This document shows positions 13,801-14,925 of a stretch of 14,925 nt of DNA, piece by piece; position 1 is the first letter of the stretch, and the number at the start of each line of letters is the position of its first letter. The position numbers and the translations under genes were made by a program. Source of the stretch: JBJHBP01 sp050485645 (GTDB lineage: Bacteria > Pseudomonadota > Gammaproteobacteria > Steroidobacterales > Rariloculaceae); assembly GCA_050485645.1 (NCBI GenBank), contig JBJHBT010000054.1, positions 1 to 14,925 on the forward strand, in the 5' to 3' direction. The notes beneath the pieces were generated by a model. That model made no database searches, was not told the origin of the DNA, and was given only the letters and a program-made list of their open reading frames with translations.

Positions 13801-14191
13801 CGCGCTCGCACTGTCACAGTACGACGAGCAAAGCCGTCCGCGCAGTGGCTTTCTGCGCCTGCACGACATTTACGACCTGCGCATGCGCGCGGACCTGGTG
13901 GTGCTCAGCGCCTGCGATACCGCGCTGGGCCGGGAGATTCACGGCGAAGCCCTGGTCGGACTCACGCAGGGTTTCATGTACGCTGGCGCCCGCAATGTTG
14001 TCGCGAGCCTGTGGCAGGTGCCCGACGCGGCAACAGCACAGTTGATGACCCGCTTCTATACACGAATGCTGACAGACGGACTGGCGCCGTCCGAGGCGCT
14101 GCGCCAGGCGCAGATGTCGCTGGCATCGGAACCGCGTTGGCGACATCCTTACTACTGGGCGTCATTCGTTCTGATGGGTGACGGACTATGA
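10820..14191 (+). CDS. Exported TPR-repeat CHAT-domain protease
   Basis: 1123 residues. A basic head ('MRGIKKLAVRKK') and hydrophobic stretch (13-29) form a signal peptide or anchor. Residues about 41-141 are a beta-sandwich-like domain resembling bacterial pre-peptidase C-terminal domains ('DRHAYSIEVTGGGTYLINVV', 'SGAYRIVLHS'). Residues 150-660 hold TPR-type helical repeats with typical G-x-x-x-x-A-x-x-x-x-x-x-A-L spacing ('LLGDLDEALRIHSTAL', 'GRHDLATDYLQQAL', 'GDYQAALDHHRAA'). A coiled segment (680-735) leads to the CHAT domain (about 755-1123), a caspase-like cysteine protease fold: 'IVAPDGALQYIPFGAL', 'LPYTGHEVQAI', catalytic H983 in 'HFATHG' and C1032 in 'VVLSACDTALG', then 'GFMYAGARNVVASLWQVPD' and 'YWASFVLMGD'. 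Both catalytic residues are intact. Known TPR-CHAT proteins include Csx29 of the Craspase system and eukaryotic separases. It has only a weak Shine-Dalgarno sequence and overlaps or closely precedes the next gene. Confidence 0.95.
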   Translation: MRGIKKLAVRKKALVLLWALLAVPAVLLTETIDSSDARQANPLSVGQLTSVSHRATDRHAYSIEVTGGGTYLINVVQQDLDLVVTVYPPDGERTSYNAPLLRDERESVLIEPAASGAYRIVLHSDEHTGTTGGHGIVVIRLEDADQAEVDAWRWMTQAAAANFEGGEENWRQAVAAYEQAAHRWRELGKDRELAQTLYSIAALHSYQLAEWDHAADVAASASALYATIEQPALAANADHLRAAALIEVAHTARSESGTSDARTHFDEARRLLEQARATHTAMDNRYELALVINNIGLLHYYLGAFDDASTAWQDAIGLFRDLEEWEAELVPLSNAAVIDAEQGSLATARERLERVAELWPDGKRPAYLANALHNLAVVSRLLGDLDEALRIHSTALTLHRQEDNATGEGRSLLGIGQAYHGMGRHDLATDYLQQALTVVQQVNDGRGHHAVVRTLGNVAFLQGDYQAALDHHRAAEDLATSPLDLAHLHVLQARNLTLLGRHDEATALADQARESATTLGARQLEADAWRELGRARAGRGEAEAAARDLQQALSIYRALGLQSGEADALHALALTAKARGDLRTAVRHGEAALERSESLRGQIADPELRAFHAALRRNYYHTQIDLLMALHDASDDGGRYLHEAFAVSERARSRLLLDMLTEAAVDVYRGADPESDARRRVLHESLADLRAQRDRILQRPEAHTAGDPLDDILANLAAIENELNLIETRLRRTLPERTGAIATETLSAAEIQALMGPDDTLLQYALGSERSHVWVLTHDSLHAIELPPREVIDSVAREAFAYLSRPDQGRPAAAPPEQLQRLSDLVLAPIQSQVTGRRMIVAPDGALQYIPFGALPVQSGASAWLQRQEIVQVPSMSALVMRRHETDSAPSRVLAAFGDPVLQAGDPRFAGSSPSATRSDDEPNGSPPGLPLARLPYTGHEVQAIAELVAEDARLVATGFAANRDALINTDLSDYRYVHFATHGLVDTRYPALSALALSQYDEQSRPRSGFLRLHDIYDLRMRADLVVLSACDTALGREIHGEALVGLTQGFMYAGARNVVASLWQVPDAATAQLMTRFYTRMLTDGLAPSEALRQAQMSLASEPRWRHPYYWASFVLMGDGL

Positions 14192-14238
14192 GCGGCCCGA
14201 AGGTCGCGACGACTCTCCTGCAACAACGAGGCACTACG

Positions 14239-14655
14239 ATGAAGAAAGATTCTAAGAAGCCCGCAGCACGAACGACGAGGAAGCCGGCACCGACCAGTAA
14301 ACCGCCAATGAAGCGGACCAACATCCAGTCCAGCGAGTCATGGACCGTGCTGGCCGAAATCCGTGGCGAGGGCATCGGCCTCGCGCGCGGCACGAAGATC
14401 CGCGTCACCGGCAGTGACCGGCAGGTGACACTGACGCCGCTGGGACTGCACGACTGGGATCGCGACCCGATACTGCGCAGGCTCGCGAAACCGGAAAAGA
14501 CCGGAGACGGGCTGTGGGATCCGGAATGGCGGTGGCAAGGTCGCGTCAACCGCGACGGCGAGCCGCACGTCGTCAAGCTGGGTGTGATGAACGGCGATCC
14601 GGGCATCCTCGCCCTGTTCGTCAACCAGAACGGGATGGCCGTCCTGCTTCGGTAG
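14239..14655 (+). CDS. Small basic-headed protein downstream of the CHAT gene, unknown
   Basis: 138 residues from the ATG at 14239, which has GAGG seven bases upstream. An alternative ATG at 14188 forms an ATGA overlap with the CHAT stop and has GGTGA six bases upstream, giving 155 residues; either could be used, and both imply co-expression with the CHAT gene. The first 26 residues ('MKKDSKKPAARTTRKPAPTS...KR') are Lys/Arg/Pro-rich and probably disordered. The rest is a compact, Trp-rich beta-strand domain ('SWTVLAEIRGEGIGLARGTKIRVTG', 'LWDPEWRWQGRVNRDG', 'HVVKLGVMNGDPGILALFVNQNGMAVLLR'). No signal peptide, cysteine or membrane segment is visible. I recognise no family. Candidate roles from context are substrate, inhibitor or partner of the CHAT protease. 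Confidence 0.82.
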   Translation: MKKDSKKPAARTTRKPAPTSKPPMKRTNIQSSESWTVLAEIRGEGIGLARGTKIRVTGSDRQVTLTPLGLHDWDRDPILRRLAKPEKTGDGLWDPEWRWQGRVNRDGEPHVVKLGVMNGDPGILALFVNQNGMAVLLR

Positions 14656-14925
14656 TCACAGCTCCGATAGTCCCTGCCGCGAAAGGCAGGCTGGCAGCGA
14701 CCATGCGAGGACGGCGCGTATCCGCGTCGCCGCGCATGCAAGGCCACCGGCCCGGTACCGCGCGGTATTTGACTACTTTAATCTGAAGTTCCCGCCCCAT
14801 TTTTAGCCATTGGTGATCAGTATTCCCTGCTTCAACAAGGGGGTAGGCGACGTGCGGCTGCGTTTCTGGCGTGTATGTGTAGCCATGTATATGCCGATAT
14901 AGGGTATTGCATAACGATACTGGAT
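14656..14925. other. Window-end region without a gene
   Basis: About 270 bases after the small basic-headed gene, with no credible coding sequence. It starts GC-rich (hairpin at 14702-14738) and becomes AT-richer after about 14767. A perfect 12-bp palindrome TACCGCGCGGTA occurs at 14756-14767. The last 40 bases (TATGCCGATATAGGG, GTATTGCATAACGATAC) look like an intergenic or promoter-type stretch of the next gene, but this is cut by the window edge. Confidence 0.5.
14702..14738 (+). terminator. Bulged hairpin after the CHAT operon (weak terminator candidate)
   Basis: CATGCG (14702-14707) pairs with CGCATG (14733-14738), and CGGCG (14712-14716) pairs with CGCCG (14728-14732), with AGGA (14708-14711) bulged out. 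It begins 46 bases after the last stop codon of the CHAT operon. There is no T-tract directly after it, so it may stabilise the mRNA end rather than terminate. Confidence 0.3.

Noticed and set aside
10820..14191. Part of a CRISPR-linked Craspase system
   Set aside because: The CHAT protein is exported, and no repeat array, gRAMP/Cas7-11 or other cas gene is visible in the window; only the logic of TPR-CHAT plus ECF sigma is shared.
13974..14747. 257-residue open frame on the minus strand
   Set aside because: Covers the CHAT C-terminus and the small basic-headed gene in antisense; Arg/Ser/Pro-rich shadow without domain signal.

Overview
The window is GC-rich, densely coded bacterial chromosome. 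The core genes folB, tsaD, rpsU and yqeY, with tsaD divergent from rpsU, fit a gammaproteobacterium. A secreted protein with an N-terminal 'FEAGTPALASEVNANF' motif, a membrane diguanylate cyclase and an ECF sigma/TPR-CHAT cluster would suit an environmental (possibly marine, Xanthomonadales/Wenzhouxiangella-like) lineage. The lineage is an inference. I see no rRNA, tRNA, CRISPR array, transposase or phage gene.

Layout, left to right. (1) 1-2350, housekeeping: minus-strand tsaD-folB (tRNA t6A synthesis and folate synthesis) diverges from plus-strand rpsU-yqeY, with a recognisable rpsU promoter and a leader hairpin. The dnaG and rpoD genes that often follow rpsU are absent, and plsY is not between tsaD and folB. 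(2) 2485-3281: a 53-residue lipoprotein and a 212-residue secreted protein, coupled by an ATGA overlap. (3) 3299-5854, minus strand: a DUF418 multi-pass membrane protein and an OmpA-type outer-membrane protein, separated by a clear intrinsic terminator. (4) 6099-8872, minus strand: an unrecognised 456-residue protein with cysteine clusters at both ends and a duplicated ribosome-binding-site/start unit, and upstream of it a six-TM GGDEF diguanylate cyclase with intact catalytic and inhibitory motifs.

(5) 9196-14655 is the most interesting part. A minus-strand ECF sigma factor is followed by a single-TM protein with anti-sigma architecture. Divergent from them is an 1123-residue exported protein: signal peptide, beta-rich domain, TPR array, and a C-terminal CHAT protease domain with an intact His/Cys dyad. 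Close behind or overlapping it is a small protein with a Lys/Arg-rich head. Because both the CHAT protein and the C-terminal half of the membrane protein appear to face the periplasm, I propose a signal circuit in which CHAT cleavage of the anti-sigma-like protein releases the sigma factor. A GGAAC-N18-GTC element just before the CHAT gene could be the sigma target. This circuit is a hypothesis from gene order and domain content.

The end (14656-14925) and start (1-144) of the window hold no gene I can support.
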